Origin: an uncultured Clostridium sp.
Lineage (GTDB): Bacteria > Bacillota > Clostridia > Lachnospirales > Lachnospiraceae
Reading direction: 5' to 3'
NCBI GenBank assembly: GCA_902464345.1
Contig: CABQJA010000152.1
Span: forward strand, 1-5,600
DNA length: 5,600 bases
This document shows, piece after piece, positions 1 to 5,600 of the stretch (position 1 is its first letter; each line of letters starts with the position of its first letter). Both the position numbers and the translations under genes were made by a program. Below the pieces are notes generated by a model. It searched no databases, was not told the DNA's origin, and saw only the letters and a list, made by a program, of their open reading frames with translations.

Positions 1-674
1 AACTGCATGCTTGCTGTTTCTTTTGATGTTTTCACAGGACTTGCAATCATACGATTTCCATCTTCACCAATAGACCCAGCCATTCTTGCTTCTTCTACCT
101 CTACTGCCGTTCCGTCCTCTGCCAAATATTCCCATATTCCATTGTGATTCACAGCATAATATCCTTCACTTAAGCCCCGGTAATCCTGATATGCATTCCA
201 ATCTATGTCGTATGCATATTTTGTTTCCAGATATAACTGATTCAGTTCATCATTGTTGATTCCGTTTTCAACTGCTTTCTTCGCTGTCTTATAGGCATCC
301 TCATATTCTCCCTTTGATATATATAACTGTGTCAGCTTACATTGAAACTCCGCATTGCTACTATACTGAGAAATTGCACTTTTTAATTCTGTCTGGTAAT
401 CATCATATACAGACTTATTCTCCGCATAGCAGGCTTCATATGCATCTATCATATCTGTCCATAGCTCTTCTGTATTATTCAGCGAGATTGCTTTCTCATA
501 TTCCTGTGCTGCCTTCTGATATAAACCTCTGCCGAGATACTCCTTTGCATCTGCAAGGTAGGCCTCATATTCATTCTCTTTCTCATTCTTATCTCCGATT
601 GACATGAATCCGGACATCCATCCAAATACCATCAGCACGACTAAGCATATTGTAATTAACGTTGACTGTTTCAT
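1..674 (-). CDS. Membrane-anchored TPR protein with WG-like repeat, 3' end outside window
   Basis: The frame from the ATG at 674 stays open to the left edge: 224 codons without a stop, so the protein is partial. The N-terminus is MKQSTLITICLVVLMVFGW, a membrane anchor or uncleaved signal (about 5-24), with no lipobox. The rest should face outward. A TPR-like helix pair follows (about 36-67, EYLGRGLYQKAAQEYEKAISL), then a second (about 107-140, LTQLYISKGEYEDAYKTAKKA). At 171-189, GYYAVNHNGIWEYLAEDGT resembles a WG/KWG beta repeat with Glu in place of the Gly after Trp. A Shine-Dalgarno AAGGTG (682-687) lies 7 nt before the ATG and just after the peptidase stop, so the gene is very likely in the same operon. 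TadD in classical Tad loci is also a TPR protein, so an assembly role is possible but only inferred. TPR plus WG proteins also occur outside pilus loci in Clostridia. Confidence 0.85.
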   Translation of the reverse strand, partial: MKQSTLITICLVVLMVFGWMSGFMSIGDKNEKENEYEAYLADAKEYLGRGLYQKAAQEYEKAISLNNTEELWTDMIDAYEACYAENKSVYDDYQTELKSAISQYSSNAEFQCKLTQLYISKGEYEDAYKTAKKAVENGINNDELNQLYLETKYAYDIDWNAYQDYRGLSEGYYAVNHNGIWEYLAEDGTAVEVEEARMAGSIGEDGNRMIASPVKTSKETASMQ

Positions 675-681
675 TCCGATT

Positions 682-687
682 CACCTT
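682..687 (-). promoter_or_regulatory. Ribosome binding site of the TPR/WG protein gene
   Basis: On the minus strand this reads AAGGTG, 7 nt before the ATG at 674 and directly after the TAG stop of the prepilin peptidase (690-692). It fixes the start of a gene whose end is not in the window, and the tight spacing supports co-translation with the peptidase. Confidence 0.7.
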
Positions 688-689
688 TC

Positions 690-1406
690 CTATATCAGTG
701 TCAATAATACTGCCACATGGAATCCCAGCCAGATAAACGGCCCCATCGGCAGTGCATCCTTCAAATGCTTTTTCTTTATGATCAACAGGACGGTGGATAC
801 AAGTGCACACGATACGAACGAAAACAATAACGTATACAGTAATGCGTAGATCCCACACAGGAACCCAAGTGTACTGAACAGTTTTACATCGCCCATGCCC
901 AGGCCGCCCTTTGTTACTTTCGACATAATAAGAAGTACAATCAGGCTGATGATCAGAGCGATCAGATTACTCAAAAAGCCTGCGATTGCACTTCCTCCGT
1001 TTATAACAAAATCCAGAATCGTAAATATAATTCCTGCGATTCCCAAGATTGCAGGACACAGATTCGGAATCATAAAAATCTCATAATCTGTAATAAAAAT
1101 GCAGGCTAATACCAGAGACGTAATTGTCATCTTCCATGTGTTGATCAAAGGTATTCCATGTCCGCCTGCTACATAACCGCACCATCCGGCAAAGCATCCG
1201 CATATAACCAGAAGGATGATTGCCCCGATCCGGTGCTTTCCCAATAAGTCCTTTGGAACGATTTCTTCCGTTTGTTCAGAATCCAAAGAGGAATCAGAAT
1301 GCCCGACCTGTATGCGTTTTAACAGCCTTGGCATATAATATTTCATTGTAATTAACATAACCGCTGCCGTCAGGATTCCCCAGACGATGCTCCAAATCAT
1401 TGACAT
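690..1406 (-). CDS. tadV: A24-family prepilin peptidase (TadV/CpaA-type)
   Basis: This is a membrane aspartic peptidase that cuts the leader from type IV prepilins at the cytoplasmic side of the membrane; the obvious substrate is the pilin encoded just upstream. It has 238 residues with about seven hydrophobic segments. Both active-site motifs are present: TDYEIFMIPN (106-115, Asp107, codon 1086-1088) and GLGMGDVKLF (168-177, Asp173, codon 888-890). The C-terminal ALPMGPFIWLG (218-228) matches the PxGPF motif of the family. It lacks the N-terminal cysteine motif and methylase-type region of PilD. Instead it has one N-terminal helix and a polar linker (about 31-59). Its length lies between short TadV/CpaA enzymes and full PilD. 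The ATG at 1406 follows AAGGAG with 6 nt spacing; a second in-frame ATG is two codons on. The stop is 15 nt before the next gene. Confidence 0.93.
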   Translation of the reverse strand: MSMIWSIVWGILTAAVMLITMKYYMPRLLKRIQVGHSDSSLDSEQTEEIVPKDLLGKHRIGAIILLVICGCFAGWCGYVAGGHGIPLINTWKMTITSLVLACIFITDYEIFMIPNLCPAILGIAGIIFTILDFVINGGSAIAGFLSNLIALIISLIVLLIMSKVTKGGLGMGDVKLFSTLGFLCGIYALLYTLLFSFVSCALVSTVLLIIKKKHLKDALPMGPFIWLGFHVAVLLTLI

Positions 1407-1412
1407 TCCGAT

Positions 1413-1418
1413 CTCCTT
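1413..1418 (-). promoter_or_regulatory. Ribosome binding site of the prepilin peptidase gene
   Basis: On the minus strand this reads AAGGAG, with 6 nt to the ATG at 1406. It supports that start over the ATG two codons downstream. The gene therefore has its own good initiation site despite the 61-nt gap after the pilin stop. Confidence 0.75.
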
Positions 1419-1467
1419 GTAAATTCTAAATTTTGGTTCTTAAGTACTTGAATAACTAGCTGTGCGA

Positions 1468-1683
1468 TTACAGTCCATTGATAAAGGTTGTAACCTTCTG
1501 AGAAATTGTCTGCATAACGCCCTTACCAAATGTAAGGAATAAGCCGGCAATTACAACTACGATTCCGATGATCAGTAACATAGATACAAAGTTTGTATCA
1601 CCGCGCTCAGAATCCATGAAATTGTTCCATGCACATTCAGCCTTAACACGTAAAGCCAGTAACATATCGTCTAACTTATTCAT
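1468..1683 (-). CDS. flp: Flp1-like type IVb pilin precursor
   Basis: This is a small prepilin, the likely main subunit of the fibre built by the neighbouring Tad proteins. It has 71 residues. A 28-residue hydrophilic leader rich in charge ends in SERG (25-28). The probable cleavage is after Gly28, giving a mature protein that begins DTNFVSML and continues as a hydrophobic helix (about 32-53) with a short amphipathic C-terminal tail ending INGL. The mature length of about 43 residues fits Flp pilins. The usual Glu at +5 of the mature chain is absent (Val33, codon 1585-1587), which is the main oddity. The ATG at 1683 is chosen because AGGAGG lies 10 nt upstream. The longer frame from a TTG at 1731 has no ribosome binding site and would overlap the tadC end. 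Identity rests on size, leader/helix layout, and position between tadC and the prepilin peptidase. Confidence 0.85.
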   Translation of the reverse strand: MNKLDDMLLALRVKAECAWNNFMDSERGDTNFVSMLLIIGIVVVIAGLFLTFGKGVMQTISQKVTTFINGL

Positions 1684-1693
1684 AACTCTTGAA

Positions 1694-1699
1694 CCTCCT
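1694..1699 (-). promoter_or_regulatory. Ribosome binding site of the pilin gene
   Basis: On the minus strand this reads AGGAGG, a full Shine-Dalgarno core, 10 nt before the ATG at 1683. It is the strongest such site in the window. It decides the pilin start in favour of 1683 over the TTG at 1731. A strong site fits the need for many more pilin copies than machinery copies. Confidence 0.8.
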
Positions 1700-1711
1700 C
1701 TCTCCAATATT

Positions 1712-2575
1712 TCAAAACAGCGAGCCAGCAAAGGCCGCAGTCATGACGATGATTACAATCCCAACAAAGATGATAACGATCGGTCCCAACAGCTTGGTTG
1801 CTGCTTTTTCACCGCCCTGAAGCATTTTCTGTCGCTTCAGGCTCCATAACTCTGTGGATTGGTTGGCAAGGAAAGCCGTTAATTCTGCGCCTCCCTTTTC
1901 CATACTCTGTAAAAGAGCACTGGTAAACTTCTTAATCTCTACGGAGTTGGATGACCTTCCGAATAAGAAGATGGCATCCGCATCGGAATGAGCATTTTTC
2001 ATGTTGTCACTTGCCTGCTGCATCAGACCGTAAAACGCTCCTTTTCCGTTATCTCCTACCATAGTCCAGGCCTCTCTTAAGATCATGCCTGAATTTATCA
2101 GAATCGCCAGAGTTGATACTACCTCCGGGAGCTGACTCTCACACTCTTCCGTCCGCTTGGACAGTGTATTTTTCATTCCCTGTATTCCGTTCAGTCCCAT
2201 GACCGCCGTCAGGAAGATGCCGGCTACTAAGACCAGCGCAGCTGCCGAATACATGAAGCCTGCCAGTAAAAATGTACAGGCAGATAATAAATGTATAAAC
2301 ATCAGGGTCTGTGCCCAGTAAACATTCGCATAATAATCTGCATATTGCGGTTCATATAAAAGCCCGGCATTGGTCTTTAACTCCTTTGCCTGCTTTCCTT
2401 TCAGTCCAAACATCGAGGTCTCACTCCACATGAAGCCGACACCATATAATTCATGAAGCGGAAATGCCTTTTCATCCAGACCTTCCAGGATGGATTCATA
2501 TTTCTTTCCCCGATTCATCTGCACCAGAAACAGGACTGCCAGTACGGTTCCGATTGTTAAAAATATGTACTGCAT
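1712..2575 (-). CDS. tadC: TadC, inner-membrane platform protein (T2SSF domain)
   Basis: This is the second GspF-like platform protein of the Tad machine, the expected partner of TadB. It has 287 residues. A hydrophobic N-terminal segment (about 2-20) is followed by a soluble stretch, a membrane pair (about 88-107 and 109-127) and a cytoplasmic T2SSF domain. The domain shows QLPEVVSTLAILINSGMILREAW (148-170), with the LPE and NSGM signature, and a second half FTSALLQSMEKGGAEL (217-232). A final membrane helix lies at about 263-284. The ATG at 2575 lies 4 nt after the tadB stop and has its Shine-Dalgarno inside the tadB coding end, so translation is probably coupled to tadB. The gene ends 28 nt before the pilin start. 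The T2SSF domain and the position after tadB make the call secure; nothing is broken or truncated. Confidence 0.91.
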   Translation of the reverse strand: MQYIFLTIGTVLAVLFLVQMNRGKKYESILEGLDEKAFPLHELYGVGFMWSETSMFGLKGKQAKELKTNAGLLYEPQYADYYANVYWAQTLMFIHLLSACTFLLAGFMYSAAALVLVAGIFLTAVMGLNGIQGMKNTLSKRTEECESQLPEVVSTLAILINSGMILREAWTMVGDNGKGAFYGLMQQASDNMKNAHSDADAIFLFGRSSNSVEIKKFTSALLQSMEKGGAELTAFLANQSTELWSLKRQKMLQGGEKAATKLLGPIVIIFVGIVIIVMTAAFAGSLF

Positions 2576-2579
2576 ATGA

Positions 2580-3425
2580 TCACCCCTTTACATCCATAAT
2601 CTTGTTTGCCCATTTATACGCTGCAAAGAACATTCCCATTGCAATCGTGATCGCGATTACTCCGGCAACTGTTGAAAAGCTTGCCGCAAAATCACTGCTC
2701 ATCATCTTAAGCATTGCCATGATCAGGACCGGTATCATCAGCATCAATGTAAACTGTGACTTATTGGATGCCAGCTTGGTCTCAATCTCTGCCGTGATCT
2801 CTATCTTCTCACTGATGATCGAACTGGTTCTCCGGACAATGTCCTTCATATTACCACCGGCACGATAACAGAGCTCAAATACGGTACCAAAGTTCTTAAT
2901 ATCCTCTATCTCACTGCGTTCTCCGAAATCCAGCATCATATTCTCGATCGGAATATTGTTCTCTACGCCCTCTATCATCTCTTTGACCTCCGCCACAATA
3001 TAAGCATCCTCGGAATATTCTACCTTCAGGTCGTTATACGCTCCCCGCAGGGCCTCCGTCATATTCATACCGGATGATAAGGATACCGCCAGGGCTTCCA
3101 GCAGACTCCGAAACTGCTGGGTCAGTTCCCGCTTTCGCTTCTGCTGCTGCATCTCACATCGGATCGGAAGTATTACCTTCGCTGCAATAAGTCCCACAAC
3201 CACAAACAAAATCACATTACAGATCAAGGTTGCCGTGGTCGCTGCACCATCCGCATCCCGGAACTGTCCGCCGTAGAATAACAATGCCAGTGCACCACCT
3301 GCCAGAAATGCCACCAGAAATGTCAGGAGCTTCTCCTGCTTCCCCATCACATATACTCTGTAATTCAGCATCGGGGTATTTAATGCCGACGCAATATATT
3401 CCGGTTGTTCTGTCTTCTTTGCCAT
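2580..3425 (-). CDS. tadB: TadB, inner-membrane platform protein (T2SSF domain)
   Basis: TadB is one of the paired GspF-like platform proteins of Tad systems. With TadC it forms the membrane base on which TadA acts. The protein has 281 residues. Hydrophobic segments lie at about 33-51, 64-86, 224-243 and 250-270, two before and two after a cytoplasmic helical domain. That domain (about 100-220) carries the T2SSF pattern: FRSLLEALAVSLSSGMNMTEAL (helix pair with the conserved LSSG turn), then FGTVFELCYRAGGNM and a long amphipathic helix. The ATG at 3425 has a Shine-Dalgarno GAGAGG at 3435-3440, 9 nt upstream. The gene lies 49 nt after tadA, and its last codons contain the ribosome binding site of tadC. 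TadB rather than TadC is assigned from position directly after tadA and from the longer N-terminal membrane part; the T2SSF family call is firmer than the B/C distinction. Confidence 0.92.
   Translation of the reverse strand: MAKKTEQPEYIASALNTPMLNYRVYVMGKQEKLLTFLVAFLAGGALALLFYGGQFRDADGAATTATLICNVILFVVVGLIAAKVILPIRCEMQQQKRKRELTQQFRSLLEALAVSLSSGMNMTEALRGAYNDLKVEYSEDAYIVAEVKEMIEGVENNIPIENMMLDFGERSEIEDIKNFGTVFELCYRAGGNMKDIVRRTSSIISEKIEITAEIETKLASNKSQFTLMLMIPVLIMAMLKMMSSDFAASFSTVAGVIAITIAMGMFFAAYKWANKIMDVKG
2582..2589 (-). promoter_or_regulatory. Ribosome binding site of tadC inside the tadB end
   Basis: The last tadB codons and stop read AAAGGGGTGA on the minus strand, ending 4 nt before the tadC ATG at 2575. 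The AAGGGG core therefore lies within tadB coding sequence. A ribosome finishing tadB would sit on this site, which suggests coupled translation and matched amounts of the two platform proteins. Confidence 0.65.
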
Positions 3426-3474
3426 CTCACAAAACCTCTCATTTCCACATCATTTCTATGATTGTCCTATGTTC

Positions 3475-4713
3475 CTATATATCCTGTTTAATTCCGGATA
3501 GCCGGAGCTTAAACACATTCTTCATCTCATTCTTCGTCCGGTTCAGACTGCCGGATACTTTCTCCAGCGTTGAGTTCTCATCTTCCTCAAACACATATAG
3601 CGGATTCAGTATAATCTCTCCATTCTCGTATCCAAGCACCTCCGTGATCTCCATCGTCTTTCTGGATTTATCCCGCAGTCTTGACAAATGTACGATAATA
3701 TCCACTGCCGATGCGATCTGCTGCCGGATCGCCTCTAACGGAAGTCCCGGTGCCCCCTGCAAAACCATGGTTTCCAGACGGCTCAGCATATCATGCGTGG
3801 AGTTCGCATGACCGGTAGATAAGGATCCGTCATGACCGGTGTTCATTGCCTGCAGCATATCCAGTGCCTCACCGCCACGGACCTCACCGACAACGATCCG
3901 CTCCGGTCGCATACGAAGGGATGACTTGATCAGATCCCGGATCGTGATTTCTCCGGCTCCGGATGTATTTGCATTTCTTGTTTCCAGACGAACCAGATTG
4001 TCTACACCAACGATCTGAAGCTCCGCAGAGTCCTCAATCGTAATGACACGTTCGTCATGCGGTATGTAATTCGATAGTGCATTCAGGAAGGTCGTCTTAC
4101 CGGAACCGGTACCACCGCAAACGAAAATATTGTATTTCGCCTTTACCAGCATCTCCAGCTTATCTGCGATTTCCTGAGTCAGGGATCCATATTGGATCAG
4201 CTTGGCAATCGTCATCGGTTCCTTGGAGAACTTTCGGATTGTAACCGTCGGACCGCAGAGTGCGATTGGTGGCAACACCACATTCACACGGGAACCATCC
4301 GGCAGTCTCGTATCACAGATCGGATTCGACTGATTTACCTCTCTGCCTGCCAGACCTACAATTCGCTGAATCACATCCTCCAGCTTCCGCTCACTCTCAA
4401 ACTGTTTATCCAGCTTCATCAGACGGCCTTTCTTTTCTATGAAAATATCTTCCGGACCGTTGATCATAACCTCCGTGATATTATCATCCTTAATGATCGT
4501 ATCCAGCAGTCCAAAGCCTCGAATAGAGCTGTAGACCTGTTCTACGATCGACACCCTCTGTTCCATGGAGCAATACTCCCCGTCCAGTTTCTGCAGAAAC
4601 AATGTCTCAATCTTCTCCTCCAGCTCCTCATCACTGACCTTGCTTAAGGAGACTGTCTCTGTAATATATCTTTTCAGTTGGTTGACAAATTCTTCTTCCT
4701 GTATCTGATCCAT
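3475..4713 (-). CDS. tadA: TadA/CpaF-family type IVb pilus assembly ATPase
   Basis: This is the hexameric type II/IV secretion ATPase that powers Flp pilus assembly from the cytoplasmic face, acting on the TadB/TadC platform. It has 412 residues, usual for the non-extended members of the family. An alpha-helical N-terminal region (about 1-60) precedes the N-terminal domain (about 65-165, with ITEVMINGP and RLPDGSRVN). The ATPase core has Walker A GGTGSGKTT (200-208, Lys206), an Asp box ITIEDSAEL (224-232), Walker B RIVVGEVRGGEA (272-283, catalytic-type Glu277) and a His box GHDGSLSTGHANS (293-305). All expected motifs are intact. The ATG at 4713 is the only plausible start: an in-frame TAA, the tadZ stop, lies 21 nt upstream. 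A weak Shine-Dalgarno AGGG (4721-4724) sits 7 nt before it. A basic tail of about 35 residues follows the core. The CpaF/TadA assignment is also supported by the flanking tadZ, tadB and tadC. Confidence 0.96.
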   Translation of the reverse strand: MDQIQEEEFVNQLKRYITETVSLSKVSDEELEEKIETLFLQKLDGEYCSMEQRVSIVEQVYSSIRGFGLLDTIIKDDNITEVMINGPEDIFIEKKGRLMKLDKQFESERKLEDVIQRIVGLAGREVNQSNPICDTRLPDGSRVNVVLPPIALCGPTVTIRKFSKEPMTIAKLIQYGSLTQEIADKLEMLVKAKYNIFVCGGTGSGKTTFLNALSNYIPHDERVITIEDSAELQIVGVDNLVRLETRNANTSGAGEITIRDLIKSSLRMRPERIVVGEVRGGEALDMLQAMNTGHDGSLSTGHANSTHDMLSRLETMVLQGAPGLPLEAIRQQIASAVDIIVHLSRLRDKSRKTMEITEVLGYENGEIILNPLYVFEEDENSTLEKVSGSLNRTKNEMKNVFKLRLSGIKQDI

Positions 4714-4731
4714 CCCTCTGCCCTGCCTGTC

Positions 4732-5600
4732 TTAATCAATATTATCAAGCATCTCCAGTGCTGCTATCTGTCCCAGCAACTGACCGATATCCGAATAACC
4801 ATATACCGGTACTCCTCCTGCTACTTGCAGCTCCTCATTCTCAAGTCTACTTCCGGTCTTATCACTGAACCGGTTATAAACCAGCTTCAACCGCTCTGCT
4901 ATCTCATCCTCGGAATTTCTTTCGAGAATCGCAAAGGACTGATAGGCTCTCTCTGTCTTCTGATTCGCATGTACGGAGCCGTCGCTGACCCAGACAATGC
5001 TGTTAGTCTGTTTCCATACGGTCCTTGTATCTTTATCCAACCCAAAGCCATAATCTATTACGATATAGTCATACACATTGGACTTCTTCAATTCCTCTAA
5101 TAAGGAAAGCGTATCGTCCATGTTCATCTCCATCCGGTCAAGTGCGATTTTTGCTCCGGAATAAAACCGGACACCGTTCACATCCTCCTTCACATAGCTC
5201 TCCAGCTTCATTGCCAGATTTCCCTTCCGGCTCTTCAGTGCAAATAATATATCACTGAAATCAAAGTTCCCTTCTGCCTGAAAATAGTTGTCTGCATTTC
5301 CGAAGGTTTCCAGATTCAGATACAAAACCTGCATTCCCTGCATTGCCTTGCGCAATGCATATGCGGCAGCAATCGTAGATGTTCCTGTTCCACCTGCCGG
5401 AGATGTAAATAAGATCACCTTTGCTTCCTCTCCGGATTCCATCCGGCTCTTTGCTACAACCCCGGACTGTTCGGAATAAAGATTCAGGATTTCTTTATAG
5501 ATAATGTCTGCCTTTTGAAATTTACAGATCGCAGGCTTTCCTTTTGTCTCCTTAATATCTGTCGGCTCCACAAAGTATGCAAACCCACATCTTACCGGGA
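4732..5600 (-). CDS. tadZ: TadZ/CpaE-like ParA/MinD-fold pilus localisation protein, 5' end outside window
   Basis: This is the C-terminal part of a TadZ/CpaE protein, a cytoplasmic SIMIBI-class P-loop protein. Family members help position the Tad pilus machine, often at a pole. The frame is open to the right edge (codons before 5571 read PVRCGFAYFVEPTD without a stop), so the GTG at 5571 is not a convincing start. The true N-terminus, expected to be a receiver-like domain, lies outside. Numbering from 5571, beta strand VILFTSPAG (52-60) leads into the P-loop AGGTGTST (59-66). Next come VLYLNLE (82-88), the MinD switch-I-like strand, and DYIVIDYGFG (168-177), the Walker-B-like strand with Asp173, then SIVWVSD and LVYNRF strands typical of the fold. 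The P-loop lysine is replaced by Thr (codon 5380-5382) and the deviant-Walker lysine by Ala59. It ends 18 nt before tadA. Fold and family are confident; retained ATPase activity is not. Confidence 0.87.
   Translation of the reverse strand, partial: PVRCGFAYFVEPTDIKETKGKPAICKFQKADIIYKEILNLYSEQSGVVAKSRMESGEEAKVILFTSPAGGTGTSTIAAAYALRKAMQGMQVLYLNLETFGNADNYFQAEGNFDFSDILFALKSRKGNLAMKLESYVKEDVNGVRFYSGAKIALDRMEMNMDDTLSLLEELKKSNVYDYIVIDYGFGLDKDTRTVWKQTNSIVWVSDGSVHANQKTERAYQSFAILERNSEDEIAERLKLVYNRFSDKTGSRLENEELQVAGGVPVYGYSDIGQLLGQIAALEMLDNID

Noticed and set aside
314..858. Plus- and minus-strand small frames around the junction of the TPR gene and the peptidase gene.
   Set aside because: They overlap two better genes in other frames and carry no recognisable motif; the real minus-strand frame here is the TPR/WG protein starting at 674.
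1441..1460. Palindrome AAGTACTT with AT-rich flanks downstream of the pilin, as a possible terminator.
   Set aside because: The stem is short and AT-rich with no loop and no U tract, so it would not form a stable terminator.
1684..1731. Longer pilin reading frame starting at a TTG at 1731.
   Set aside because: It would overlap the tadC end, has no ribosome binding site, and adds 16 residues with no family support; the ATG at 1683 has AGGAGG upstream.
3806..3842. Direct repeat of CATGACCGGT about 26 nt apart in tadA.
   Set aside because: It encodes the two TGH triplets of the conserved ATPase His box, so protein conservation explains it.
2464..4647. Several plus-strand open frames of 130-190 codons opposite tadC, tadB and tadA.
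   Set aside because: They are antisense shadows of well-supported genes, show no domain or credible start signals, and are rich in Ser, His, Ile and Pro as expected for reversed coding sequence.
5339..5359. Perfect 8-bp inverted repeat (TGCATTGC / GCAATGCA, 5-nt loop) within tadZ.
   Set aside because: It lies inside coding sequence with no following U run; alanine, methionine and glutamine codons explain the letters. Not a terminator.

Overview
The window is one block of co-oriented genes, all on the minus strand, reading from the right edge to the left edge. It is most of a Tad (tight adherence, type IVb/Flp) pilus assembly operon. In transcription order it holds: a TadZ/CpaE-type ParA/MinD-fold protein (5' end outside the window), the TadA/CpaF secretion ATPase, the two inner-membrane platform proteins TadB and TadC, a short Flp1-like pilin, an A24 prepilin peptidase, and a membrane-anchored TPR protein with a WG-like repeat that runs off the left edge.

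The moderate GC content, the protein sequences and the absence of any Rcp/secretin gene in the part seen suggest a monoderm Firmicute, probably Clostridia of the Lachnospiraceae type (Eubacterium/Roseburia/Butyrivibrio-like). This assignment is an inference from style and family resemblance; no rRNA or marker gene is present.

Layout on the minus strand: 5600-4732 tadZ (partial); 4713-3475 tadA; 3425-2580 tadB; 2575-1712 tadC; 1683-1468 pilin; 1406-690 prepilin peptidase; 674-1 TPR/WG protein (partial). Gaps are 18, 49, 4, 28, 61 and 15 nt. I see no convincing terminator or internal promoter in them, so a single polycistronic transcript starting to the right of the window is the simplest reading. 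No stretch over 300 bases lacks a gene, and I see no RNA gene, mobile element or CRISPR array.

How the parts would work together: TadA hydrolyses ATP and drives the TadB/TadC platform, which extracts mature pilin from the membrane into a fibre. The peptidase removes the pilin leader on the cytoplasmic side of the membrane. TadZ is expected to place the machine in the cell. The TPR/WG protein sits where a TadD-like TPR accessory factor could be expected, but its role is unproven.

The points most worth a second look are the TadZ P-loop that lacks its lysine, the pilin that lacks the usual glutamate at +5, the uncharacterised TPR/WG protein, and the placement of the pilin gene inside the operon after the machinery genes.
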